From: Rhizoclosmatium globosum
Taxonomy: Eukaryota > Chytridiomycota > Chytridiomycetes > Chytridiales > Chytriomycetaceae
DNA length: 64,000 nucleotides
Reading direction: 5' to 3'
Assembly: GCA_002104985.1 (NCBI GenBank)
Contig: MCGO01000037.1
Coordinates: forward strand, 124,001 to 188,000
The notes beneath the pieces were generated by a model. The model had not been told where the DNA came from, ran no database searches, and saw only the letters and a list, made by a program, of their open reading frames with translations. Positions within the stretch are counted from its first letter, which is position 1, and each line of letters opens with the position of its first letter. This document shows positions 35,516-46,490 of the stretch, in pieces. Made by a program: the position numbers and the translations under genes.

Positions 35516-36467
35516 TGATTGGTCGCCCACCGATATACCATTTCCGAACCTTTTTCTTTACCTGCTTTGTGAAAGCTGCTTATTCTGCCAATGGACAAGG
35601 TTAGTATTTAAATTCAACGAGTAAAAGCAAATGTAAGAAATTGCAAATGACTTGTAATGTGTGAATAAGACGAGAGGGTAGAAAGGAAGAGGAGAAAGCG
35701 AGAGAGAGAAAGAGAAAGAGAAAGACGGAGAAAAAAGGAGAAAGAAAGAAGAGTTTTGTTTGTTTGTGTTTCCAATGCATGAACGCAGGAATGTATTATG
35801 ATTTGCCGTAGTTGTACTAACCTTTCTAGAATTATGGCATTCCTGCAGAATTTTGTTATTTTGTACTTGTACAATCACGCTTATTGCGTATGTTTGTTGC
35901 TTGTGCAAAACTCTGGTAAAGGAAGTTATTTGTCAATCAAAATTATTACATCCTTTCCTTAGTTTTTGAAATTGTCAATTTCTTGATGCTGTACTGCATA
36001 TATGAGTGCATTATGCTTCTTTTTGGAATGACAATATAACTCAAGGCTACTGCCACTGTTGACAGATATAAGTTTGTAAACCCAATGTCTTGCAAGCTGT
36101 GCAAAGAGAACCAAACCTGCACAAATGTTATTTACTTTATTTCTCAAGAAGATTGTGTACTCTGTGTTGTTATTGCAATTATATTTCTTGCATTAAATGG
36201 GTGGATGCATTTGACGTGGAATGAAATTATTGTAAGGCAATTGCAACAGGGCTCATTTGACAGTAACATGGTTTGGCATAGATGTGTAGCAATAACAGTT
36301 CTTATTCATTAAAAGAAAAGAAATTGGATTTGTTTTATTGGTACATTGAAATCAGTGTGAGAAGCATTGGTGCCCATTACAACTTTCTAAAGGAGTTGTC
36401 TATGAAATAATGTTTCTTGAGGGCAATGTTGACAACGAGGATACCTTATTCATTTCAGCCTGCATCT

Positions 36468-36537
36468 GCAATGATGGTTTAGTGGTATAATTATCGCCTG
36501 CCACGCGGTAGTCCCGGGTTGATTCCCGGTCATTGCA
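36468..36537 (+). tRNA. tRNA-Gly (GCC), copy 5, one base short in T-loop
   Basis: The T-loop reads TTGATT instead of TTCGATT, removing the conserved C of the B-box. Probably inactive, unless it is a sequence error. Confidence 0.85.
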
Positions 36538-36617
36538 GCCTTTTGAATATCTGCTTTTCTCTTCTCCTTTATTGTGCAGGTTGAGTGAGTAAAACAATAT
36601 GGAAGGAATAAGAAAAT

Positions 36618-36690
36618 GTTCTCGCCCAGGTTCGAACTGGGGACCACCAGTGTGTTAGACTGGTGTGATAACCTACTACACCACGAGAAC
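36618..36690 (-). tRNA. tRNA-Val (AAC), copy 5
   Basis: Identical to copy 2. Confidence 0.95.
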
Positions 36691-36695
36691 GGCAA

Positions 36696-36767
36696 GCCCA
36701 ACGTGGGGGTCGAACCCACAACCTTGAGATTAAGAGTCTCACGCTCTACCGATTGAGCTAGCTAGGC
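36696..36767 (-). tRNA. tRNA-Lys (CTT), copy 5
   Basis: Identical to copy 1. Confidence 0.95.
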
Positions 36768-36960
36768 AGGTGACAATGCTCTCAGATAAGTCTCCAGGAA
36801 TATTGTTCTACATTTGCATTTCTAAGGCGAAATCTGTTGTCATCATAGATGGCTTCTGATTGCTCTTACTTTCTTACTACAGAGAAAACTCAACAAAACC
36901 TTCTCTCTGCCTTTCTTGCCTCCCTTAAGAGTGCATAACTGAGATTATGCAACAATAAAA

Positions 36961-37042
36961 TGAACAGAGTGGGATTCGAACCCACGCCAATTGCTTGACT
37001 GCAACTTGAGTGCAGCGCCTTAGACCGCTCGGCCATCTGTCC
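36961..37042 (-). tRNA. tRNA-Leu (CAA), copy 5
   Basis: Identical to copy 1. Confidence 0.93.
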
Positions 37043-37237
37043 AATTGGAGAACCTGGGCATTGATCCCAGTGCCTCTCGCATGCTAAGCGAGCGCTCTAC
37101 CCCTTAAAGCTGGTGGGACATTTGCTCGGAACGAGGAAATGTTCCGTCAGCGCCACCACTCTTGCGCCGCAGACACCACTTCTAGCGTCGCAGACTCACT
37201 ACGCAGCCCCGACTACTGTCTTAGCGTCGCAGACAGA

Positions 37238-37314
37238 GCGGCGGAGAAGGAGGCGGGCAAAGGTAAGAAGGCACGAATGTGCTTTCTTGCCGAGCCCGCC
37301 TCCTTCTCCGCCGC
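37238..37314. repeat. Long hairpin near the left end of element 2
   Basis: A perfect 20-bp inverted repeat: GCGGCGGAGAAGGAGGCGGG at 37238-37257 pairs with 37295-37314. Inside it AAGAAGGCAC and GTGCTTTCTT pair with one G-T, extending the stem. It could act as an end structure, a transcription stop or a recombinase binding site. Confidence 0.85.
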
Positions 37315-37615
37315 GACACCGCACCAGCCCCTACTACTACAATAGAAAAGAGACAATTAGAGACGATTTGGAGCCCCGGAGTCAATGGAGAAGGGCCCTT
37401 TCGAGGCCAAATAATGAAGGTAGAATTGCACTATCTCCCGATTATCGCGACTTTGAGCGCGCGTAGCGGGCGAAAGGAGCGTCTAAAACGAGTGGGATTA
37501 GGTGCAATGTGAGCGCTACTGAGCTGTGCGTGGAATGAGCGTATAAACGTCTGACGCTCATTTTCATCCCCCAAATGAATCTCGTCCCCATTATCTAACC
37601 CTCCTCTCTCCTCTA

Positions 37616-40600
37616 GTGTCTGTATCTCTAAATGATCCATACGGCTGTTTTGCCGCTGACGACGACGAGATTCTGAAAGAACACCTCGCAAACCTTCCAC
37701 TCGAGCAGCGACATCGCTACAACCCCCTCCTGAACAACACCTACGAAGCGCACTGGACCGACGGAGAGGAGCCAATAACGCAGGAAGAATGGGACGCGAC
37801 GAACGAGGACTGGGAAACGTACTCTCAGGCCGAAGTGACTCCCACGATCTCGAAACCACCAACAAACACGCCAGCCCCTCCACATCGTCCAGTCGGTCTT
37901 GTACGTAAACGTGTGTCTCGGAATTCCAACGATCCTGTCAGTCCGGCCGTTAACGAGACCAAAAAGCGATCTCGAGTTGAGCTGCAGGCACTGCCAAGTA
38001 AAGCCGTTGAACTTGGTACTGCCGCCTGGGCTGCGTCTGTAGATACTGGAGAAGATGATGCCTACGAAGGCGGGAGCGACTGTGGATCAGATGAAGACGA
38101 TGGTGACGACATAGAGAGCAACGACTTTGGTATTGCACACGCTCCTTTGCATTACTTACGACTAACAAAATGACAGATGATGATCGAGAGTCCGCCGCAT
38201 CTGTTCTCCTGACGCTAGCTGTTTATCCTGCCACTCCGCGAAACGCCACCATCCCACCACCTGCCTCCAAATCCACTCTAGTCGTGCCATCGACTCATGG
38301 AAAGTTACGCAAAAGCCCCGTCGTATTTCGTGGTGCCTCCAAAAAGCTGGAATCTCAACTCAGCCAAGAACCAGAGGCTATTCGCAAACGAGAACGTCGC
38401 CGCCGTCAAAAAGATCCTGTTCAGCCCATCTACACAGCACTACTTGAAGCTGTCTCATTCTCGCTTCCCGGAAACAAGTCCATTCAAAAGATTCCCGAAA
38501 TTCAAGACAAGGAGAAGCGTATTATCCTGGCAAACTCGATGACCCGGCAACATTGTCTTATCAAGAGCTCCAGTTAGTTGTTGCTTATTCCATCATGAAA
38601 ATTATTGATCATTTTGTACAGGTTTCATCGCTCCCGAGCAGCAGCCTTTTCTGCATGTCTTTGTCATCTTTTTTGGAGGATTCGCTCTTTACGTCTCCCT
38701 TATGAACGATCTGATCGATGCTTATCCCAGAATGTCGATTCTTGTCCAAAATGATGTCGCCAACCTCTCACTGAAGCTACTTGGGATGCTGCAAGTTGCT
38801 CAACTGAGCTCGTACCAATCTATTCGTCGCTCCATCTATAGATACGCTGAATATATGGAAGAGTATATTCTAGACCTCAAGGCGCAGATTGAAATTGCCG
38901 TCAAGGCGAAAAATGAAACTGATAATCTGGAAAAGCGGCTTGCTCTTTTTCTGTCGTACAAGTCACGTCCTGATGTCAATTTGCACGGCGTCCAGTTTCT
39001 GAAAATGTATGGTGAAAAGCCAATGGAGCGCAAGACTTCCCAACCGCAGAACGGAGAAAAAGGTTTGTTTTTGTTGTACGTCCAACTAGTTTAAGGAGTA
39101 ACCGTCATCACTAGGTGTTAAGCTGGCAACGTCGTACCACCAACAAGGATTCTCATTGATTGTTCAAATCTGTCAAGCTGTTCTTGGTGAAAAGTTGGAT
39201 CTTTCTCGTACTGCTCTTCATACAGTGACAAGTACGTTTTTTTACACTCGTTCTCGTTTTTTTGTTTTTGTTTCTAATCTGATTTCACAGATCAAATCAA
39301 GGCAGATGTTGGTCAACAATACCGTCTTAATGATGTTGACCGTCAAGCCACGAAGCGAAAAGCTGCATTGTCCGATGAAGACCAGATTGCTGCTCGCCAG
39401 TACTTTCTTAACAGTGCAAAAGCGAATCCGTTTGAAGGAATAGTTTTCTTGAACATGGGTCGTGCCATGATGTCTCGGGCTCAAGAACGCCGTTTCACTG
39501 AGTATTTGGATCTTGACGCAAACGAGCACTACACAGACCACTGTAACGAACGAAACAAGCACACTGTTCCAAAAATGATGGTCACGGAGTTTATTATGGA
39601 TAACAACAAGCTCTCGTATCTCTTCTCCAAGGTTGGACAGGATGACAAGTCGATTGTCTCTGCTGGTACCCACCGCGACGCTGGATTCTCTGTTGATGTG
39701 TCCCTGGCTTGGTTCTTGTTTCGGAAGCACACTATGCTTGGAGTCAAGTGGCCTCCGTTTGAAGACGGCTATGACGCTTGCAAACGATTTGTTCTTCTCC
39801 CTGGGATAAATGCTGAAAAACCAATGACAGCGAGTTGGTTGAATATTCTCATCAGGACTTGTTATACAGCAATCGGACGTTATACGGCAGGACTTGTAAC
39901 ACACTTGGATCGAAAGGAAGGCTCGTATCCGCGTCGAGCTCTGGACTGTCCTGATGACGAGATTGAGGATGCATGCTGGAGTAAAGGGAAAAAGGCTGGC
40001 AAGAAACCAATCTACAAGCAGTGCTACAACAAGGGATACAGCACATACTTTATTGTCACGTCAACGGATCACGGTGTGCGTAGCCAGAAGGAGCACTACT
40101 ATATTCCCTGGGACGTGGAGGTGCCTGATACTTTGTTGACTCGAACTTGGCCGGAGCTGAACAAATTCTTCCAATTGGTTGACTCTGAGGCGCCCGGATT
40201 CGGAGACTCTCAATCACTTTGTGGTGTGGTGCGCGCATTGAAGCTGTTCAAAAAGCGACTCTATCAAGGTTTGTGATTCGAAAGCGCTCTATTTTTCCTG
40301 CCTAATACCCAATAACAATTGACAGGAACGGCCCACGCTCTTTACACTGGCTTTATGAAAGCCGACCACAAGATTTTGGAACATGAGTTGTTTCAATCAA
40401 ACGAATTCAAGCTTGTCTGTCAGCGTGTTACAAAGAGTTGCAATTCGTATAAAATTAAGTGCGAGGCTGCGGGAAAGGTGATATTGACTAGTTATCGCGA
40501 CTTGTTTCTGATTTCGCCGTAGAACACTCAACCTCAACGAGACCAACTCTCAAGCCTTGGAATCTCTGGCGAATCTCGTTTCTTTGAACGTTTTGAGGAA

Positions 40601-40705
40601 CAGTCGGCAACCATAATTTCGCTCAAGGATAGTATGCAGACTATGATGGGAATGATGGGCGTTATGCAAGAGTCTTTGAACAAGGTTTTGAAAGTGAAGG
40701 AGTAA
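37616..40705 (+). CDS. Tyrosine recombinase A, element 2
   Basis: Seven exons, phases consistent: 37616-38129, 38177-38572, 38622-39062, 39115-39231, 39291-40268, 40326-40477 and 40523-40705; about 926 residues from 37616. The 5' end is open: the frame follows a CTCTAG splice site, so an upstream exon with the ATG is likely. An acidic, Ser-rich N-terminus is followed by a helical core-binding domain (38622-39062). The catalytic half has a box-I candidate MMSRAQERRFTEYLDLD, the box-II motif VTHLDRKEG (about 39.90 kb), a Trp (ACWSKGKK) and the nucleophile candidate in YKQCYNKGYS (about 40.02 kb). The tail is Gln/Met-rich with a coiled-coil tendency. Its layout parallels the element 1 recombinase, but the two are very divergent and no GCR1_C-like tail is evident. 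Confidence 0.65.
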
Positions 40706-40805
40706 ACGCGGTGGATGGAGTAATGAGTATCTATACTGGTGATGGACTGTTTAATTAAAATGATCTTTGTTTTTTCTCCTTTCTTGACATAACTTTTTGC
40801 TTGGA

Positions 40806-42450
40806 ATGATGCAGCAGTCACAACCTCCAAAAAGATTCGCAAGCGTGGCGGGATTAGGTGCGCCTTCCATAATCCTCGCTACCAGTGTTACGATCGGAAT
40901 GTCAAGAGGTATGTTTTTTTTTGCAAGATGGTCTGAAAACTTACAACTTTAACTTCCAAGCTGGAGAACCACTCGAATCTGACGCTATCAAGAAGCAAAG
41001 AGTCGAAACCAAAGTCACACCCGAGCAAAATGAATCAAACACGGGAATGGACGGTACGAATGAATCGTTTGAGCATGCGCTTTGCTAACCAAGCTTGAAG
41101 ACATGGAGGAAGAATTGGATTCTTTATTTGACTTTTCCGAAGTGCGGGACGATTTCGAAGTCGGATATGAATCTGGTTCAGACGAAGAAAATGATGGCGG
41201 TATGTACTTTCCAATGTACAAGTATCATGGTTGAACCTAATAGTTTCGCAGATGACTTTGATGAGTCGGCCAGTGAAAGCGGTAGCATTCATTCAGTCAA
41301 TAGCAGCAACTGGGCTAGTGATACGGAGAGCATTATTGATCCAGTCGTAGTTGTGGAGTATATTGTTGATACCCGTGTTGTTGCAAAAAGGACTCGTGGA
41401 ACTCAGAAGACTGCTCTCTCAACGAACGCAGAAGCAATAAAAAAACAGAAGCAGCGAGCAAAGAAGAGGCTGATGACATTGAATCCAATCGCTCTCCCCA
41501 CTCGATTAGCTCCTGTTGAATACAACCTGATTCGTGGGGAATCCATTCAGGAATTGCCATTGGAACCAGATGAATTTGAGAGAATTCACCGCGAAAACAG
41601 AATGATTCTCCTTCATTTAAAAACCTTGGCGCTCGGTAAGTGATACTTAATGGTTTATGTAAATAATTGGATTCATTACAGATATTCTGGCTTCCAAGAA
41701 AGCTTGCCTTCATACCATAATCGTTTATTTCGCGGGCTTCGCCTTGATTTTTGAAATGCTGGAATGGTTGATTGATTCCTACCCATCAATGTCGGATCAA
41801 TTGTGTATTGACGTCCTCGCCGAATCATTCCTCACACAACTGCAAACGCCTGGTCTGAGTACATGGATGGCACTGCGACGATCATTTCGACTCTACTTTG
41901 AGATCTCAATCCGACTCATTACTGACATGAAAAAAACAATCTCCAAAGCCGAAGTAACTGGGACTCCGACCGATAACTTTAAAAAGCTCCTTGCTCAATA
42001 TGAACGGTTCTGGAAACATCCAGAGGCAAACTCGAACGGGATGGACATGTTGCGTGAATGGGGAGAGATGCCGATGGAAAGAAGGACTGCTGTTTCAATT
42101 GGAGAACATGGTACGCAACAAACAATCTTATTTCTGTTGCCGTTGAGTCATTATTTAAACAGGGTCGAAACAGTCTATCGCTCGTCACACACAAGCCATA
42201 TTCATCATCATCAAAATATCGCGTTGTTGTGAAAATTTAAAGTACGATGAAGACAGAAGCGGGATGAGCATTATTGGACGTAAGTTGAGGAAATTTGTGT
42301 TTCCCTTTGATTTAACGCTAAATCACAACTTTAGGCCAAATCAAAGCCAAGGTTGGAAAGTCATACAAAATTCACGATACCGACCGACAAAGAAACAAGA
42401 AGCATGCAAGCATGACAAATGCGCAACGCCTGGATGTTCTCAAGTGGTGA
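40806..42450 (+). CDS. Shortened recombinase paralogue B (core-binding half only), element 2
   Basis: Seven exons (40806-40908, 40961-41053, 41101-41199, 41252-41635, 41682-42110, 42163-42279, 42335-42450) give about 446 residues ending in LDVLKW and TGA. It parallels the N-terminal half of recombinase A: an acidic Ser-rich region, then LIDSYPSMS (A has LIDAYPRMS), MLREWGEMPMERRT (A has FLKMYGEKPMERKT), and QIKAKVGKSYKIHDTDRQ (A has QIKADVGQQYRLNDVDRQ). It stops where A's catalytic half begins. All junctions are in phase without a premature stop, so it appears maintained. Possible roles are a DNA-binding partner or a negative regulator of A; this is inference. Confidence 0.65.
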
Positions 42451-42664
42451 TGAGCCACATTCGGTCAAACGTCGATGGAATATAGGCTCCTTCAGCATGA
42501 ATTGCACGTTGACTTTTGTTGAGAGCCGTGAGCCAGAAGGTTGTGCTTGTCAAGACGGAATTAAAGACTCGGTTTAGATTGCGGAGCCGCATTACAAAGT
42601 TTGGGTCAAGAAAGGAGAGGATTTGGGACCAGATCTCAAGATACAGATGTGGAGCGGCATTCAT
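42440..42664 (-). CDS. F-box-like small protein, element 2
   Basis: About 74 residues from an ATG at 42664. The body (YLEIWSQILSFLDP, then RLRNLNRVFNSVL) fits an F-box, the Skp1-binding helix bundle of SCF ubiquitin ligases. No substrate-binding repeats follow. The stop overlaps the end of paralogue B by 11 bases, tail to tail. An upstream in-frame extension to 42847 exists but looks non-coding. It may be captured host sequence. Confidence 0.45.
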   Translation of the reverse strand: MNAAPHLYLEIWSQILSFLDPNFVMRLRNLNRVFNSVLTSTTFWLTALNKSQRAIHAEGAYIPSTFDRMWLITT

Positions 42665-44647
42665 TTTGATGGAAGCACAAGGAAGACCGAGAAAAGGGAG
42701 AGGAAAAGACGTTGGATTTGGGTTCGAGTTTTCGTGTTTTGATGCGCATCGCATACAAAGTAGTGGAATCTCCGTAAACAAATCCCAACTTGAGAATGAG
42801 TCTAACTCAAATAAAACATGCAAAGGCACGCTTAAAGTTGAGTACAACCGCTATGAATGCTTAGATAAACGCAAATATGTTTTGTTTCTTGTGAAAACAA
42901 TGTCTGATGAGGTTTAAATCACGTCCAAGTTGATAGAATCAAAGCACCGTCCAATGATATTGTGCTGAGAGGCACTACAAAGGACATCATTGACGCTCTC
43001 AGTTGGACGCAATATCAGACGTACAGTTTACAGCAACCCGAGGACGAATGTAAGCATTCGTCGCTGCGAGTATTTTTGTCACTTGTTCAAGAGTTGGCAC
43101 TACACAATGCCGCGATGGGGCTTTGAGACACGACCCAGCGCGGATTGATAGGCATGAGGGATTGAGGGAAGAACGACGGGATGAGTAACTCACACTGTCA
43201 AAGTTCGGACAATAATTTATTTTGTAAGAAAAGGGAAGGAAGAAAAGAGAACGAATTACAATTGAAGTAGTTGTAAATGAAAAAGTGGGATTGAACGAGT
43301 TGGACGCTTGTCGATTACCGGTCACTCTACGTTCCATCACGTTCGACTGTATATCAACCAATCCATAAGTAACAAAGCTGCATTTTGAAGCCAATTCGGC
43401 GAGAGGGAAGCTAAAGGAAGATTGGATTAACAGAAAAACAAAACACAAACAAAACACTACCAGCGAAGAGGTGTCAAACCAACAACAATCAGATCCGTAG
43501 AGGATCATCAAAATGCGTATTATATCCTCTTTCCAAGAAAGGACAATTGGATACTACAAATGGTTAACGAAACGGTAGACAAAAAACAACAAGAAATCAG
43601 ATTTACATGACAAGTGAGTATCGGCACTTCCTTCCCCTGATCTTTTCCAGATCTTTCCCCGAATCCTAGCGACTCAGGTACCGAACGATGGCTGGAGTTG
43701 GTTGTGAAAGAGCTCATTGTAGAGGTGAGATAGGGATTGAGGGGAGTGAGCGATCGAAATCAAGCAACACAATGAGGTTTCCGCCGAACACGCCAGAACA
43801 TGCCGGTGATGAGCTGAACAAAGAACGAGTTACGACTGAGTATAGGCCAGATACGAGGGTTGGTTGAAAGGAGCGAGTGTTGGTTGAAAAGAGCGAGTTG
43901 AGGATGGAAGAACGACAAGGGAGTGGACGACGTCTCCGTTGATCACCCATCCATTGTCCAATAGACTATAATACACGATTCGAAGGATCTACGAGTATAA
44001 TGGGTGAGTCAGAGTGGATTGGCAACCATTTCCGATGGGGCGGCAAAGCAAAGCGAAGGAAGCACTCACCAATAGAGCGGCTTCGTAGTAGAGTAGAGTA
44101 GATTGGCGTCGAGTGTGTGGAGAGTGTGAGCAAATGGGCCCCGACCATTAGACACGTTTGGGGGTTGGGAAAGAGTCTGCGACGCTAAGCGACGTTGGTA
44201 GGGTCCGGGCTAGTGTTCTACGAGTAGAATGAGTGAATGAGTGAATGAGTGAGTCAGAGTGGGTTGGCAATGATTTACGTTGGAGAGGCTGGGGAAGGAA
44301 AGAGGGAGACACTCACCGAAAACACGGCTTTCGAGTGCACGGGCCCCAACCATTAGACACGTTTTTGGGGCTGAAGAACGAGTCTGCGACGCTTAGACAG
44401 TAAGGGGGCTGCGTAGTGAGTCTGCGACGCTAAGCGACGTTAAGCGACGTTGGTAGGGGGCGCGGATTAGTCTGCGACGCTAAGACAGTAAGGGGGCTCA
44501 CCTGAGTCTGCGACGCTTAGCGAGGTGCCTGCGGCGCAAGACAGTAATGGGGCTGCGCGACGAGTCTGCGACGCAAGCGACGTGGCCTGCGGCGCAAAAG
44601 TGGTGGTTGGGGCTCATTTTTTTAAGGGGCAAATGTCCCCCAAAATT
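42665..44647. other. Non-coding right flank of element 2
   Basis: About 2 kb without a supported gene. It contains GAGTGAATGAGTGA-type short repeats (about 44229-44260). It ends with the array of GTCTGCGACGCTAAG-like subterminal repeats, which are inverted with respect to those on the left. Confidence 0.6.
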
Positions 44648-45620
44648 TACCATTTGAGCTAGATCCCCTGATTGGTCGCCCACCGATATACCATTTCCGA
44701 ACCTTTTTCTTTACCTGCTTTGTGAAAGCTGCTTATTCTGCCAATGGACAAGGTTAGTATTTAAATTCAACGAGTAAAAGCAAATGTAAGAAATTGCAAA
44801 TGACTTGTAATGTGTGAATAAGACGAGAGGGTAGAAAGGAAGAGGAGAAAGCGAGAGAGAGAAAGAGAAAGAGAAAGACGGAGAAAAAAGGAGAAAGAAA
44901 GAAGAGTTTTGTTTGTTTGTGTTTCCAATGCATGAACGCAGGAATGTATTATGATTTGCCGTAGTTGTACTAACCTTTCTAGAATTATGGCATTCCTGCA
45001 GAATTTTGTTATTTTGTACTTGTACAATCACGCTTATTGCGTATGTTTGTTGCTTGTGCAAAACTCTGGTAAAGGAAGTTATTTGTCAATCAAAATTATT
45101 ACATCCTTTCCTTAGTTTTTGAAATTGTCAATTTCTTGATGCTGTACTGCATATATGAGTGCATTATGCTTCTTTTTGGAATGACAATATAACTCAAGGC
45201 TACTGCCACTGTTGACAGATATAAGTTTGTAAACCCAATGTCTTGCAAGCTGTGCAAAGAGAACCAAACCTGCACAAATGTTATTTACTTTATTTCTCAA
45301 GAAGATTGTGTACTCTGTGTTGTTATTGCAATTATATTTCTTGCATTAAATGGGTGGATGCATTTGACGTGGAATGAAATTATTGTAAGGCAATTGCAAC
45401 AGGGCTCATTTGACAGTAACATGGTTTGGCATAGATGTGTAGCAATAACAGTTCTTATTCATTAAAAGAAAAGAAATTGGATTTGTTTTATTGGTACATT
45501 GAAATCAGTGTGAGAAGCATTGGTGCCCATTACAACTTTCTAAAGGAGTTGTCTATGAAATAATGTTTCTTGAGGGCAATGTTGACAACGAGGATACCTT
45601 ATTCATTTCAGCCTGCATCT

Positions 45621-45691
45621 GCAATGATGGTTTAGTGGTATAATTATCGCCTGCCACGCGGTAGTCCCGGGTTCGATTCCCGGTCATTGCA
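45621..45691 (+). tRNA. tRNA-Gly (GCC), copy 6
   Basis: Identical to copy 1. Confidence 0.95.
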
Positions 45692-45771
45692 GCCTTTTGA
45701 ATATCTGCTTTTCTCTTCTCCTTTATTGTGTAGGTTGAGTGAGTAAAACAATATGGAAGGAATAAGAAAAT

Positions 45772-45799
45772 GTTCTCGCCCAGGTTCGAACTGGGGACC
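45772..45799 (-). pseudogene. tRNA-Val (AAC), copy 6, 3' fragment
   Basis: Only the T-arm and 3' acceptor strand remain. The break follows GACC on the plus strand, in the variable region. Confidence 0.9.
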
Positions 45800-45959
45800 T
45801 ACATTTGACTTCATATTGACACAAGTCAGATCCTTGCTTGACAAGGATCCACGATATGATAATATGGTTGGCAAACCTAGCACTCCCACTGAGTTTTAGC
45901 TTGGAATGTATATGTCTTATATTGCCACACCACTTGGTACTATTGGTCAATTGTTTTGT

Positions 45960-46490
45960 TTTAGACATTGCTGGAGTGCCAAATTTAGGGCTGGCTATGG
46001 ATGGGTCATACCTACTGTGCAGAGCACCTGCAGAAGGGCCTGATGTTCCAGGTGGACCATATTATGTAAAGAAAGATTTCTGGTGTCACAAGGGATTTCA
46101 TGCATTCTTGCTTTTGGCAGCATGTGAAGCTTATTACAAATTTCCCTTTGTGGATGTTGGATGGCCAGGCCGAACAGCTTATGAGCAAAGTGAGTTTTAA
46201 TACTCTGTTATCAGATCATCTGATTATTCAAGGAGACACGATCTTTACCAACTCGGCCCATGTCATCACACCGTTTAATCAAATGATACAATAAGCAACA
46301 TTGTCAGACCTGTGTTGTATTGAGAATGCTTTTGGTCGTTGAAAGACTCATTTCCAAATCATGCAAAATTGCGTAAATTTGAAACTCAAGCTATTAAGAT
46401 GACATACTGCATTCTGCACAACGTATGCAAATCACATAATGACTCTATTGATATGGAAGAAACAAAGCATATTTAATGAGTCTTGCAGAG
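45960..46490 (+). pseudogene. PIF/Harbinger-like DDE transposase remnant
   Basis: Translation shows the core of a DDE_Tnp_4 transposase: first Asp in GLAMDGSYLLCRAP, second in FPFVDVGWPGR, and the Glu region IENAFGR further on. Several stops and frame changes occur after 46200. The neighbouring Myb/SANT-like remnant on the minus strand would be its accessory gene. Confidence 0.7.

Larger units (their letters stand above)
34068..35671. repeat. tRNA array unit, copy 4 (1604 bp)
   Basis: Complete unit. It shares CTTAAGAGTGCAT (at about 35325) with copy 5, where copies 1-3 read CTTAACAGTGCAT. Confidence 0.97.
37102..44647. mobile_element. Element 2: second tyrosine-recombinase element (7,546 bp)
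   Basis: Bounded by TACC at 37098-37101 and 44648-44651 inside tRNA-Ala. The tips share the inverted core GGGACATTTGC (left about 37116, right about 44625), each next to a CCTTAAA/TTTAAGG-type sequence. Subterminal copies of AGCGTCGCAGAC lie in opposite orientation at the two ends: three on the left (37161-37236) and about six on the right (44170-44600). Contents: recombinase A (+), its shortened paralogue B (+), an F-box-like ORF (-) and a long non-coding right flank. It shows no gene in common with element 1 except the recombinase. Confidence 0.85.
37046..44668 (-). pseudogene. tRNA-Ala (AGC), copy 5, split in its D-loop by element 2
   Basis: The 3' part is 37046-37101 and the 5' part 44648-44668. 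The break follows the D-loop GGTA, with TACC (plus strand) on both sides of the insert. Confidence 0.93.
35672..44824. repeat. tRNA array unit, copy 5, split by element 2
   Basis: The unit occupies 35672-37101 and 44652-44824, together 1603 bp. That is the 1604-bp unit less one C lost in its tRNA-Gly. Confidence 0.95.
44825..45799. repeat. tRNA array unit, copy 6, truncated
   Basis: Matches the reference until GGGGACC inside tRNA-Val (45799), then switches to unrelated sequence. No later part of the unit is found in the window. Confidence 0.95.

Noticed and set aside
42999..43950. Minus-strand Ser/Phe-rich frames in the right flank of element 2
   Set aside because: No domain, no plausible start or splice context, and they lie in the repeat-rich non-coding end.
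19003..45465. Conserved 75-116-residue frames in each array unit (for example 19537-19764 plus, 20615-20965 minus)
   Set aside because: They are conserved only because the DNA units are nearly identical. They overlap AT-rich spacer and the polypurine tract and show no domain or splice logic.
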